Shown here: positions 1 through 7,206 of the stretch, piece after piece
How the letters are laid out: each line of letters starts with the position of its first letter
How positions within the stretch are numbered: position 1 is the first letter of the stretch
Assembly: GCF_014237875.1 (NCBI RefSeq)
Contig: NZ_JACJVJ010000001.1
Span: 1,476,501-1,540,500 of the forward strand
DNA length: 64,000 nucleotides
Direction of reading: 5' to 3'
Source of the DNA: Parasphingopyxis marina
GTDB taxonomy: Bacteria > Pseudomonadota > Alphaproteobacteria > Sphingomonadales > Sphingomonadaceae
Program-made: the position numbers and the translations under genes
Notes under the pieces: generated by a model
What the model was told of the DNA's origin: nothing
The model's input: the letters and a program-made list of their open reading frames with translations, nothing else
Databases searched by the model: none

Positions 1-212
1 ACGTGCTGGTTCTCGGCTGGTGCGGTGGCGCGCCCGCCGAAGAGCCCTATGTCATGATCAGCCAGCTGGCCTCGATCTACTATTTCGCTCACTTCCTCAT
101 CCTGCTGCCGCTGATTTCGCGCACAGAGCGGCCGATGCCGCTGCCGAATTCGATCACCGAGGCGGTGCTCGGCAAGGATGACGACGCGGCCCAGCCCGCG
201 CCGGCCGAATAA
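1..212 (+). CDS. petB: Cytochrome b of the bc1 complex, C-terminal end (partial)
   Basis: This is the last ~70 residues of cytochrome b, the membrane subunit of ubiquinol-cytochrome c reductase; the gene begins before the window. The fragment has the family's Gly-Trp-Cys-Gly-Gly and Pro-x-Glu-Glu-Pro-Tyr motifs, then a final membrane helix (Tyr-Tyr-Phe-Ala-His-Phe-Leu-Ile-Leu-Leu-Pro-Leu) and a short polar tail. The stop lies 13 bases before the cytochrome c1 start. That is the usual order of the bacterial fbc/pet operon, whose Rieske gene would be further upstream. Identity is secure; only the length is unknown. Confidence 0.93.
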   Translation, partial: VLVLGWCGGAPAEEPYVMISQLASIYYFAHFLILLPLISRTERPMPLPNSITEAVLGKDDDAAQPAPAE

Positions 213-225
213 GGGGCTCGACACA

Positions 226-1059
226 ATGGTTCGCATTCTCGGATTTCTCGTCGGTCTCGGTTTCTGCGGGGTCCTGTTCTATTCGCTGATTGTCGGCGCG
301 GTCGCCTATATCAGCGAGCCGCCGGTCGAATCGGTGGAACATGAATTCCATCGCCATGCCGAGCCCATCAGCTTCGCCAGCGACGGCGCGTTCGGTCGTT
401 TCGACCGCCAGCAGCTGCAACGCGGCTTCCAAGTCTACAAGGAAGTCTGCGCCGCCTGCCACTCGCTGCGCTATGTCGCGTTCCGCAATCTGGAGGAAAT
501 CGGCTTCAGCGAGGCCGAAGTCGATGCGATCGCCGATCAGTGGCAGATCCAGGTGCCGGCGGTGAACGAGGAAACGGGCGAGGTGACGACGCGCAACGCG
601 GTCGCGGCCGATCACTTCCCGAGCGTCTATGCCAATGAAGTCGCCGCCCGCGCCGCCAACAACAACGCGCTTCCGCCCGATCTTTCGCTGATCACCAAGG
701 CGCGCGAGGGCGGTGCCGCCTATATCCATTCGCTGCTTACCGGCTATCAGGATCCGCCCGAAGACCTTCCCGAAGCGAATCGTCCTGGCACTGGGCTTCA
801 CTACAATCCCTATTTCGCCAACCTCAACCTCGCCATGCCGGCGCCGCTGACGGCGGACGGACAGGTGAGCTATGCGGACGGTACCGAGGCCACGGTCGAG
901 CAGATGTCGCGCGACGTGACGGCCTTCCTGATCTGGACGGCGGAACCGCGGATGGAAGCGCGCAAATCGCTCGGCTGGGCGGTGCTGATCTTCCTCGTCT
1001 TCGCGACCGCGCTGGCCTTCCTTGCCTATAAGAATGTCTGGCGCGACACGAAGCATTGA
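226..1059 (+). CDS. petC: Cytochrome c1 of the bc1 complex
   Basis: This 277-residue protein is the haem-c subunit that passes electrons from the Rieske protein to soluble or membrane cytochrome c. An N-terminal hydrophobic segment (about residues 4-28) serves as signal sequence. The haem motif Cys-Ala-Ala-Cys-His sits at residues 75-79, and a later Ala-Met-Pro motif probably supplies the axial Met. A membrane anchor runs over the last ~30 residues. I chose ATG 226 because AAGGGG lies just upstream and the protein then begins directly with the signal segment; the frame stays open to 178. It follows cytochrome b in one operon. Confidence 0.95.
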   Translation: MVRILGFLVGLGFCGVLFYSLIVGAVAYISEPPVESVEHEFHRHAEPISFASDGAFGRFDRQQLQRGFQVYKEVCAACHSLRYVAFRNLEEIGFSEAEVDAIADQWQIQVPAVNEETGEVTTRNAVAADHFPSVYANEVAARAANNNALPPDLSLITKAREGGAAYIHSLLTGYQDPPEDLPEANRPGTGLHYNPYFANLNLAMPAPLTADGQVSYADGTEATVEQMSRDVTAFLIWTAEPRMEARKSLGWAVLIFLVFATALAFLAYKNVWRDTKH

Positions 1060-1067
1060 GCGGGGCA

Positions 1068-1607
1068 TTGAGCGGCGATAATTCCGACCTCAAGGCACTG
1101 ATCCGGACGATTCCGGATTTCCCGACCCAGGGGATCCAGTTTCGCGATATCACGACCCTGCTGCTCGACGCGGAGGGGTTCGCGCTGACGATCGAGCGCA
1201 TGACGGCGATGGTGGACGGTCCGATCGACGCGGTGGCGGCGATCGAGGCGCGTGGCTTCGTATTCGGCGCGGCCATTGCCCGGGAAATCGGCGCGGGGAT
1301 CGTCCTCGTCCGCAAGCGCGGCAAGCTGCCGGGCGGCACGGTCTCGGTGGACTATGCGCTCGAATATGGTTCCGACAGCCTGGAGATGCACGACGACGCG
1401 ATCCCGCAAGGCGCGCGCGTGTTGGTCGTCGACGATCTGATCGCCACGGGCGGCACCGTGCTTGCTGCGGTCAAGCTGCTGCGCGGCGCGGGGGCGGAAG
1501 TCGGCCAGTCGCTGTTCGTCATCGACCTGCCCGATCTCGGCGGCTCGGCAAAGCTCCGGGAAGCCGGGGTTTCGTCCGATTCGCTCTTCGAATTCGAAGG
1601 CGATTGA
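1068..1607 (+). CDS. apt: Adenine phosphoribosyltransferase
   Basis: The product salvages adenine to AMP using PRPP. At 179 residues it has the family size. It shows the family opening (Leu-Lys-Ala-Leu-Ile-Arg-Thr-Ile-Pro-Asp-Phe-Pro), the Glu-Ala-Arg-Gly-Phe loop and the PRPP-binding signature VLVVDDLIATGGT. No ATG fits. TTG 1068 is preceded by GAGCGGGG and matches the family N-terminus best. An in-frame TTG at 1056 that overlaps the cytochrome c1 stop is the alternative. The tight junction suggests co-transcription with the bc1 genes. Confidence 0.93.
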   Translation: MSGDNSDLKALIRTIPDFPTQGIQFRDITTLLLDAEGFALTIERMTAMVDGPIDAVAAIEARGFVFGAAIAREIGAGIVLVRKRGKLPGGTVSVDYALEYGSDSLEMHDDAIPQGARVLVVDDLIATGGTVLAAVKLLRGAGAEVGQSLFVIDLPDLGGSAKLREAGVSSDSLFEFEGD

Positions 1608-1623
1608 ACGCCCGTTGGGTGGC

Positions 1624-2073
1624 CTATTCCGCGGGCCGCGTGCGGATCAAGCCGATCGTCTTCAGGGTCATCACCGGTTCGTCGTCCTGGTTGAAGACGG
1701 TGATCTTGCTCTTGAACGAACCCATTTCGGGCCGGCTGCGCGAGGGCGTCTTTTCGACGATTTCGGTCTCGCAGCGCAACGTGTCACCCGGATAAACGGG
1801 CTTCAGCCAGCGCAATTCATCGACGCCGGGCGAGCCGAGGCTCGCCTGTTTCTTGTCGCCCATATTGTCGACGATCATCCGCATGGTCATCGCGCAGCTG
1901 TGCCAGCCAGAGGCGGAAAGCCTGCCGAAAAACGTCTTCGCCGCCGCCTCGTCGTCGAGGTGAAAGGGCTGGGGATCGTAGAGGGATGCGAAGGCGATCA
2001 CCTCGTCGCGGGTCACTTCATAGTGGCCGAAACTGGCTTTCTCTCCGAGCTCGATATCTTCAAAATAGCGCAT
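1624..2073 (-). CDS. MaoC-like hotdog-fold dehydratase
   Basis: A 149-residue single-hotdog protein of the MaoC/(R)-hydratase family, which adds or removes water at enoyl-CoA-type substrates. The catalytic pair is visible in Tyr-Asp-Pro-Gln-Pro-Phe-His (Asp33 and His38). The N-terminal Tyr-Phe-Glu-Asp-Ile-Glu-Leu-Gly motif is typical. It converges on apt. In related genomes a gene of this type often follows ychF; here three accessory genes separate them. The substrate is not predictable from sequence. Confidence 0.87.
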   Translation of the reverse strand: MRYFEDIELGEKASFGHYEVTRDEVIAFASLYDPQPFHLDDEAAAKTFFGRLSASGWHSCAMTMRMIVDNMGDKKQASLGSPGVDELRWLKPVYPGDTLRCETEIVEKTPSRSRPEMGSFKSKITVFNQDDEPVMTLKTIGLIRTRPAE

Positions 2074-2118
2074 CGCATAAGTGTAGTCGCCCGGCTGCTT
2101 TACGCAAGCGTAAAGGGG

Positions 2119-3336
2119 CTAATTTCCGAGCAAAGCGTCGGCCACGGTCGGGTTCCCGTCATTGGCCAGCGGTTCGATGCCGATCAGCCTGGTGAGCACC
2201 GTATAAATGTCGATATTGTCGATCGTTTCCGGCGGCGTCGCCCCGGCAAAGGCGGGGCCGCTCGCCAAGAACAGCGCGCGCATCTGCGGATCGCGATTGT
2301 CCCAGCCATGCGCGCCGCCCGCGACCGGCCAGCGCGGCTCCCCCGAGATAATGATCCAGCCCGCTTCCGCGATACAGATGATGGCCGCGACCCGCGGATT
2401 GCTGCCGAATTCAAGCGCGGGTGGCAGATCTTCGCGGCGCGCGCAGGCCATATGGTCGTGCGGACGGAGCAGCGCCTCGGGGACGAGATTGTCGGTCCCG
2501 GTTACGGGTTCGATGGCGGCATAGGGGCCGCTCTCGACGAGCGTGTAGAAGGCCGGGTCGATCAGTTCGTCGAGCTGGATCACCCGCGCCGCGTCGACCT
2601 GCCGCATGCCGTGATCCGAAACGATCAGGATATTGGCGGCCCGGCCTATCGCCGCGAGCCCATCGACCAGCTCGCCGATCCGCGCATCGATTTCGGTGAT
2701 CGCCGCGTCGATCTCCGGCCCGGCCGTGCCGTTCATATGGCCGGCGGTATCGACGGTGTCGAAATAGAGGGTGACGAAACGGGGCCGCAGGGTTTCTGGG
2801 CGGCGCAGCCAGTCGAGCACGGCATTCACGCGCTGGACGTTGGAAACATGCTGGTCGTAGCGCATCCAGTCCTGCGGTCGCACGCCGCGGATCGCGGCTT
2901 CGGAGCCCGGCCAGAACATCGTCGCCGTCCGGATGCCGGCATTCTCCGCCGTCACCCAGACCGGCTCGGCCTCGTCCCACCAGAAGGGATCGAGCGACTG
3001 GGCAGGATTGCCGAGGCTGAACATCTCGCCGGGCCGGGCGGGATCGATCATCGCATTGCCGGTAATCCCGTGACCATCGGGCCGGAGGCCGGTGACGATC
3101 GTGTAATGATTGGGAAAGGTCTTGGTCGGGAAGGAAGGCCGCATCGGCGCGAACACGCCGCCGTCGCGCAGCGCCGAAAGCCGGGGCGTGATGCCGCGAT
3201 CCAGATAGTCGGGCCGGAAGCCGTCTATCGAGATCAGGATGGTCGTCGGCGCGCCGGGCGCGGGCTGGGCGGAAAGTGGGGCGGCGAGGGCGAACCCCAG
3301 AAGGGCGAGGAGCAAGCGGATCATGGGCTGCCGCAT
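2119..3336 (-). CDS. Secreted alkaline-phosphatase-superfamily phosphodiesterase (NPP/ENPP-like)
   Basis: This ~405-residue exported enzyme belongs to the nucleotide pyrophosphatase/phosphodiesterase branch of the alkaline phosphatase superfamily. A signal peptide (Leu-Leu-Leu-Ala-Leu-Leu-Gly...Ala-Gln) precedes Leu-Ile-Ser-Ile-Asp-Gly-Phe-Arg-Pro-Asp-Tyr, which gives the first metal Asp. The nucleophile Thr is in Pro-Thr-Lys-Thr-Phe-Pro-Asn-His-Tyr, and metal ligands recur in Val-Ser-Asp-His-Gly-Met. ATG 3336 has an AGG eight bases upstream; ATG 3324 is possible. It probably hydrolyses phosphodiester or pyrophosphate bonds in the periplasm. Confidence 0.88.
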   Translation of the reverse strand: MRQPMIRLLLALLGFALAAPLSAQPAPGAPTTILISIDGFRPDYLDRGITPRLSALRDGGVFAPMRPSFPTKTFPNHYTIVTGLRPDGHGITGNAMIDPARPGEMFSLGNPAQSLDPFWWDEAEPVWVTAENAGIRTATMFWPGSEAAIRGVRPQDWMRYDQHVSNVQRVNAVLDWLRRPETLRPRFVTLYFDTVDTAGHMNGTAGPEIDAAITEIDARIGELVDGLAAIGRAANILIVSDHGMRQVDAARVIQLDELIDPAFYTLVESGPYAAIEPVTGTDNLVPEALLRPHDHMACARREDLPPALEFGSNPRVAAIICIAEAGWIIISGEPRWPVAGGAHGWDNRDPQMRALFLASGPAFAGATPPETIDNIDIYTVLTRLIGIEPLANDGNPTVADALLGN

Positions 3337-3403
3337 AGCAATCGCCTGTGACAGATCGACGTCACTTCCGGAACGCGCCCCCGCCGCCATCCAAGTCTTC
3401 CGC

Positions 3404-4750
3404 CTAACGCCCCAGCGCGAACCGCGCGAACAGGGTGAAGCCCATCGGATTGTCGCCATAGGCGGCCTCCAGCGCGTTCGGGAAGGCGAAGGCCGAAACG
3501 GTGCCGCCCAGCGCGACGTTGAGATTGTCCGCGAGCGGCAGGCGATAGGCATAGCCGGCCTGGAACTTGCTGATCCGGTAGGGAATCTCGTGGAGGGGGC
3601 TGTCATGGTCGAACAGCTCGTCATTCTCGACATTTTCGAACCGGCCGAAGACCGTGTGGTGATTGTCGATGTTCCAATTGGCTTCGATCAGAAAGGCTTC
3701 GAGCGTCGGGCCGGGGATACGGTTCTTCGCGGAGAAGGCGGCCATCGCGGAGAGACCGTTCCAACCCGAATAATGGACGCTGGCCGTGAACCGGCCTTCG
3801 TCTTCGCCCGGATGCAGGGCTTCGGGTTCGTTGATCCGGCCATAGCTGAGCTGCGTGGCCCAGTTGCGCGAAGCGTTCCACGTTCCCCGGATGCTCCACG
3901 AATCCAGCCGCGGCGTCTCGATGCCCCAGCGTTCCTCGTCGGGTTCGCGCCCGCGAAAGGCCGAGGCTTCGAGCTGGAAGCGGCTCGACGAATATCCGGC
4001 GGTCACCACGCCATAGGTGATGTGCGTCGAATCGAACCAGTGATGGGTGATCGGCGCTTCGGGATTATAGGTTGCCGATCCGCGATGCATGAAGGCGCTG
4101 GGGCCTAGCGCAGGTTCGGCGACGGGGCCGCCATAGAGGAACAGCTGGTTTGACCCGCCGATATCGACATTGACGCGTGCCGCCAGTTCCATGAACAGGT
4201 CGTGGGGGTGTTGGCGATCCACCAGCGGCTCGCCTTCATCGGTTTCGCCGGTGGCGAAGAGGTTGGGATAGCCGGCATTGTCCATCAGCGGTTCGGCGCT
4301 GAGCATCGTCCGAAGTTCGAGGTTCACGCCCTCGCCGATCGGCCCCGAAGCGGAAAGCATGACCATCGATTGCGCGTAGATTTTATCGTCGCCGCGCGGG
4401 CCCGATTGATCCGTGTACACCGGCCAGACATAGCCGTGCGCCATAAGCATCCAGTCGCCGGACATCGCATGAAGCCCGCCCGGAGCGTGAGCACTCGCCG
4501 GTTGGCCGCAGCCGCCGAGCGTTCCTTCGGAACCGGGTAGCCGCGATGTGCCCGAGCCGTTTGCCCAGGCCGGGACGGTCGCGACGGGCAAGCAAAGATT
4601 GCCGGACTCCATTTGATGCGTGCCGTGGTTGTGTTGCTGCGTTGCCTCTTCCGCCGGCATCTGGTGGCCGCCATGGCCTTCGTGTTGCGCCATCGCCGGG
4701 CTACCGATCAGGGCGGCCAGCGCGATGCCGGTTTTGAATGTCATTTTCAT
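3404..4750 (-). CDS. His-rich exported protein, probable outer-membrane barrel in a metal-resistance operon
   Basis: A 448-residue protein of unknown function. It has a signal peptide (about residues 1-21, ending Ala-Met-Ala-Gln) and then a short His/Met-rich stretch (HEGHGGHQM and related), as seen in periplasmic copper-handling proteins. The rest alternates aromatic and polar residues and ends in a Phe-rich strand (FTLFARFALGR), which suggests a beta-barrel. It lies 54 bases after the small Cys/His protein and downstream of ychF and the CsoR-type gene on the same strand. A role in metal efflux or sequestration is inference from composition and context. Confidence 0.7.
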   Translation of the reverse strand: MKMTFKTGIALAALIGSPAMAQHEGHGGHQMPAEEATQQHNHGTHQMESGNLCLPVATVPAWANGSGTSRLPGSEGTLGGCGQPASAHAPGGLHAMSGDWMLMAHGYVWPVYTDQSGPRGDDKIYAQSMVMLSASGPIGEGVNLELRTMLSAEPLMDNAGYPNLFATGETDEGEPLVDRQHPHDLFMELAARVNVDIGGSNQLFLYGGPVAEPALGPSAFMHRGSATYNPEAPITHHWFDSTHITYGVVTAGYSSSRFQLEASAFRGREPDEERWGIETPRLDSWSIRGTWNASRNWATQLSYGRINEPEALHPGEDEGRFTASVHYSGWNGLSAMAAFSAKNRIPGPTLEAFLIEANWNIDNHHTVFGRFENVENDELFDHDSPLHEIPYRISKFQAGYAYRLPLADNLNVALGGTVSAFAFPNALEAAYGDNPMGFTLFARFALGR

Positions 4751-4804
4751 CTGTCTGTTCCTGGCTGAATTGCGTTGCGGAAGCCTTGGCTTCCGATGAC
4801 GAAA

Positions 4805-5140
4805 TCAGGCGGGAATTCGGGGCGGCGGCGTATCGGGGATCGGGCCGAGGCCACCGCGCGCTGCAGGCAGCGAGGGAAGGGGTGCCGCCATGAGAGAAGC
4901 CGCGGGCGGGGCATAGTCGATGGAAACCGGCGGTACGCTACAGCCGATGCAGCTTGCCACCATGGGGTGAGGCTGGTCCGGCGCATCATGGCAGGGCATT
5001 TCGTGACGAGGTTCGCCATCGCCTTGATCCATTGCCATCGCGTGTGTCGCCGTCTCCGGGGCCGGACTGCAATCGGCCATCGCGATCGACGGCGCGACAA
5101 GGCCGATCACCATTGCGAGGAAGAGAAGAGGCTTCAGCAT
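4805..5140 (-). CDS. Small exported Cys/His/Met-rich protein
   Basis: An unrecognised 111-residue protein. A signal peptide (about 1-22) is followed by a Met/His/Asp-rich linker, then HEMPCHDAPDQPH and Cys-Ile-Gly-Cys. These are plausible soft-metal ligands. The C-terminus is Pro-rich. It starts two bases after the ychF stop, so it is almost certainly translated from the same mRNA as ychF and the CsoR-type repressor further upstream. A periplasmic copper-binding role is suggested by composition and neighbours only. Confidence 0.68.
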   Translation of the reverse strand: MLKPLLFLAMVIGLVAPSIAMADCSPAPETATHAMAMDQGDGEPRHEMPCHDAPDQPHPMVASCIGCSVPPVSIDYAPPAASLMAAPLPSLPAARGGLGPIPDTPPPRIPA

Positions 5141-5142
5141 CG

Positions 5143-6243
5143 CTACACGTTGAACTTGAACAACATCACATCGCCGTCGGCGACTTCATAGTCCTTGCCT
5201 TCCTGACGCAGCTTGCCGGCGTCGCGGGCGCCGCTTTCCCCGTTACAGGCGATATAGTCGTCATAGCCGATGGTTTCGGCGCGGATGAAGCCGCGTTCGA
5301 AATCGGTATGGATGACGCCGGCGGCCTGCGGCGCATGGGCATGGCGCGAAACTGTCCAGGCGCGGGTTTCCTTGGGCCCAGCGGTGAAGAAGGTGATGAG
5401 ATCGAGCAGCGCATAGCCGGCGCGGATGACGCGGGCGAGCCCGGTTTCCTCCAGTCCGAGATCGGCGAGAAACTCCGGGCGATCGGCCGGGTCCATAGAC
5501 ACGATCTCGGCCTCGATCGCGGCGGAGATGACGACGGCCTCGGCATTTTCGGCCTTGGCCTTTTCGAAGACGCGCGCGCTGAAGGCATTGCCCTCCGCGG
5601 CCGAGCCTTCGTCGACATTGCAGACATAGAGGACCGGCTTCGCGGTCAGCAGCTGCGCCTCGCGAAACAGCTTGGCCTCGACCTCGTCCTTGGGTTCGGT
5701 AAGCCGGGCGGGCTTGCCCTCTTTCAGCAGCTCCAGCGCCTGACCGAGCACGCTTGCGGTTGCCTTGGCGTCCTTGTCGCCGCTGGTCGCGCGGCGCTTG
5801 GCGTTCTCGACGCGCCGCTCCAGCGATTCCATGTCGGAAAGCAGCAGCTCGGTTTCCACCGTCTCCGCGTCGGCGATGGGATCGATGCGGTTGTCGACAT
5901 GCTGGATGTCGTCATCCTCGAAACAGCGCAGCACATGGACGATGGCGTCGACCTCGCGGATGTTCGCGAGGAACTGGTTGCCCAGCCCTTCGCCCTTGGA
6001 GGCGCCGCGCACCAGGCCGGCGATGTCCACGAACTCCAGTTGGGTTTCGATGGTCTGCGCCGAACCGGCGATCTCCGCGATCTTCACGATGCGCGGATCG
6101 GGCACGGCGACCTTCCCGACATTGGGCTCGATCGTGCAGAAGGGGTAGTTGGCCGCCTGCGCTGCCTGCGTCTCGGTGAGCGCGTTGAACAGCGTCGATT
6201 TGCCGACATTGGGCAGGCCGACGATACCGCATTTGAAACCCAT
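5143..6243 (-). CDS. ychF: Redox-regulated ATPase YchF
   Basis: YchF is an Obg-family P-loop protein that hydrolyses ATP, associates with ribosomes and influences stress responses. At 366 residues it has the normal length. It opens MGFKCGIVGLPNVGKSTLFNALT, with the Walker A NVGKST, then has the switch region Asp-Ile-Ala-Gly-Leu-Val and a C-terminal TGS-like domain with the Ala-Arg-Asp-Ala-Gly-Lys-Leu-Arg and Asp-Tyr-Glu-Val segments. It lies 31 bases after the CsoR-type gene and two bases before the Cys/His-rich gene. A housekeeping gene is thus lodged inside a probable metal-responsive operon. Confidence 0.96.
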   Translation of the reverse strand: MGFKCGIVGLPNVGKSTLFNALTETQAAQAANYPFCTIEPNVGKVAVPDPRIVKIAEIAGSAQTIETQLEFVDIAGLVRGASKGEGLGNQFLANIREVDAIVHVLRCFEDDDIQHVDNRIDPIADAETVETELLLSDMESLERRVENAKRRATSGDKDAKATASVLGQALELLKEGKPARLTEPKDEVEAKLFREAQLLTAKPVLYVCNVDEGSAAEGNAFSARVFEKAKAENAEAVVISAAIEAEIVSMDPADRPEFLADLGLEETGLARVIRAGYALLDLITFFTAGPKETRAWTVSRHAHAPQAAGVIHTDFERGFIRAETIGYDDYIACNGESGARDAGKLRQEGKDYEVADGDVMLFKFNV

Positions 6244-6274
6244 CGCTTGTAAGTCCTGTTCTGGCCTGCGGCGC

Positions 6275-6550
6275 CTAGCGGTTGGAGCGATCGAGCAGTT
6301 CGATCAGCTCATTCGCCTTCTGCCGTTGATCGGCGCTGTCGCCGCCGGTGATCGCCGCTTCGATGCAATGGTCGAGATGATGCTTGAGCAAACCCGTTTC
6401 GACCCGCGACAAGGCGGCGCGCACAGCGCGTATCTGGGTGAGCACGTCGATGCAATAGCGGTCTTCCTCCACCATCCGGGCGACGCCGCGCACTTGGCCC
6501 TCCAGCCGGTTGAGGCGTTTCAGCAGGCTATGCTTGTCGGCGTCGTTCAT
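6275..6550 (-). CDS. CsoR/RcnR-family metal-sensing repressor, CsoR-like ligand triad
   Basis: A 91-residue all-helical DNA-binding repressor. Cys33, His58 and Cys62 reproduce the 25- and 4-residue spacing of the Cys-His-Cys Cu(I) site of CsoR, so copper is the likeliest inducer. The helix-1 segment LLKRLNRLEGQVRGVARMVE is typical. Its start lies only about 20 bases from the first of two ATACCC-type palindromes shared with the divergent DUF4396 gene, so it probably represses itself and both operons. Sensing of formaldehyde, sulfide or nickel by related proteins is a less likely alternative. Confidence 0.88.
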   Translation of the reverse strand: MNDADKHSLLKRLNRLEGQVRGVARMVEEDRYCIDVLTQIRAVRAALSRVETGLLKHHLDHCIEAAITGGDSADQRQKANELIELLDRSNR

Positions 6551-6569
6551 GCGAAAATTCCGTCCGTTT

Positions 6570-6586
6570 ATACCCTAGCAGGGTAT
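6570..6586. promoter_or_regulatory. CsoR-type operator, copy 1
   Basis: ATACCCTAGCAGGGTAT is a perfect inverted repeat with 7-base arms around AGC. Such G/C-tract inverted repeats flanked by A/T are the known operator form for CsoR/RcnR repressors. It lies about 20 bases upstream of the repressor's start and faces the divergent DUF4396 gene. Confidence 0.82.
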
Positions 6587-6594
6587 CTTGAATT

Positions 6595-6611
6595 ATACCC
6601 TATGGGGGTAT
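6595..6611. promoter_or_regulatory. CsoR-type operator, copy 2
   Basis: ATACCCTATGGGGGTAT has 6-base arms (ATACCC and GGGTAT) around TATGG and the same 17-base span as copy 1. The two centres are 25 bases apart, about two and a half helical turns. It lies 48 bases before the DUF4396 start, where it would overlap a promoter for that gene. Confidence 0.8.
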
Positions 6612-6659
6612 ATATGGCGCGCATCGAAGCCGGTCAATACGATAGGAAGCGGACACGCC

Positions 6660-7145
6660 ATGGATGATTGCACCCACACCGAAACCGACCATTGCGCGCA
6701 TGAAAGCGGCGGCCATGGTGCCCACGCCTCGCTGGTCACGTCGGCGCAGGCGACCCTGCACTGCCTGACGGGCTGTGTGATCGGCGAAGTCGTCGGTCTC
6801 AGCATCGGCGTTCATTTCGGTTTTGGTATCTGGCCGACGATCGCGCTGGCGACCGGGCTTGCCTATCTGTCCGGCTTCACCCTTGGCCTCGTACCGGTCA
6901 TGCGCGATCGCGGCATGAGCTTTGGCGAAGCGTTCAAGCTGATCTGGATTGGTGAGGCGGTGTCGATCGGCGTGATGGAAATCGCGATGAACCTGGCCGA
7001 CTATCATATGGGCGGGATGACCGCGGGCTCGATCCTGTCCTGGCCCTATTTCCTCGCGCTTATGGTCGCGATCCCGGCGGGCTTCCTCGCCGCCTGGCCG
7101 GTCAATTACTGGCTGCTCAAGCGCAACCTGAAAGCCTGCCACTAG
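6660..7145 (+). CDS. DUF4396 membrane protein with His/Cys-rich N-terminus
   Basis: This 161-residue protein begins with a metal-ligand-like segment (Cys4, His6, His11, Cys12, His14 and several more His) followed by about four membrane helices with Gly- and Met-rich faces; the conserved Cys-Leu-Thr-Gly-Cys-Val-Ile-Gly-Glu leads the first helix. That matches the DUF4396 family, whose function is not established. ATG 6660 is preceded by AGGAAG. Divergence from the CsoR-type gene across two operators makes a copper import, export or trafficking role plausible, but that is inference. Confidence 0.82.
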   Translation: MDDCTHTETDHCAHESGGHGAHASLVTSAQATLHCLTGCVIGEVVGLSIGVHFGFGIWPTIALATGLAYLSGFTLGLVPVMRDRGMSFGEAFKLIWIGEAVSIGVMEIAMNLADYHMGGMTAGSILSWPYFLALMVAIPAGFLAAWPVNYWLLKRNLKACH

Positions 7146-7159
7146 CCTTCTCGACACGC

Positions 7160-7201
7160 ATTCCCCCGCGACCTAGTGTCGCGTCCTTCGAACGGGGGAA
7201 T
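7160..7201 (+). promoter_or_regulatory. Two-tier hairpin covering the metalloprotease ribosome-binding site
   Basis: The outer arms ATTCCCCC (7160-7167) and GGGGGAAT (7194-7201) are fully complementary. Inside them GCGAC (7168-7172) pairs with GTCGC (7178-7182). The 3' outer arm is the likely ribosome-binding site of the gene starting at 7207. The structure could restrict its translation, or stop transcripts arriving from the DUF4396 gene; no U-tract follows, so translational masking fits better. Confidence 0.55.
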
Positions 7202-7206
7202 TTCCG

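Noticed and set aside
1462-3351. 629-codon open frame on the plus strand
   Set aside because: It runs antisense to the MaoC and phosphodiesterase genes and is compositionally a shadow frame.
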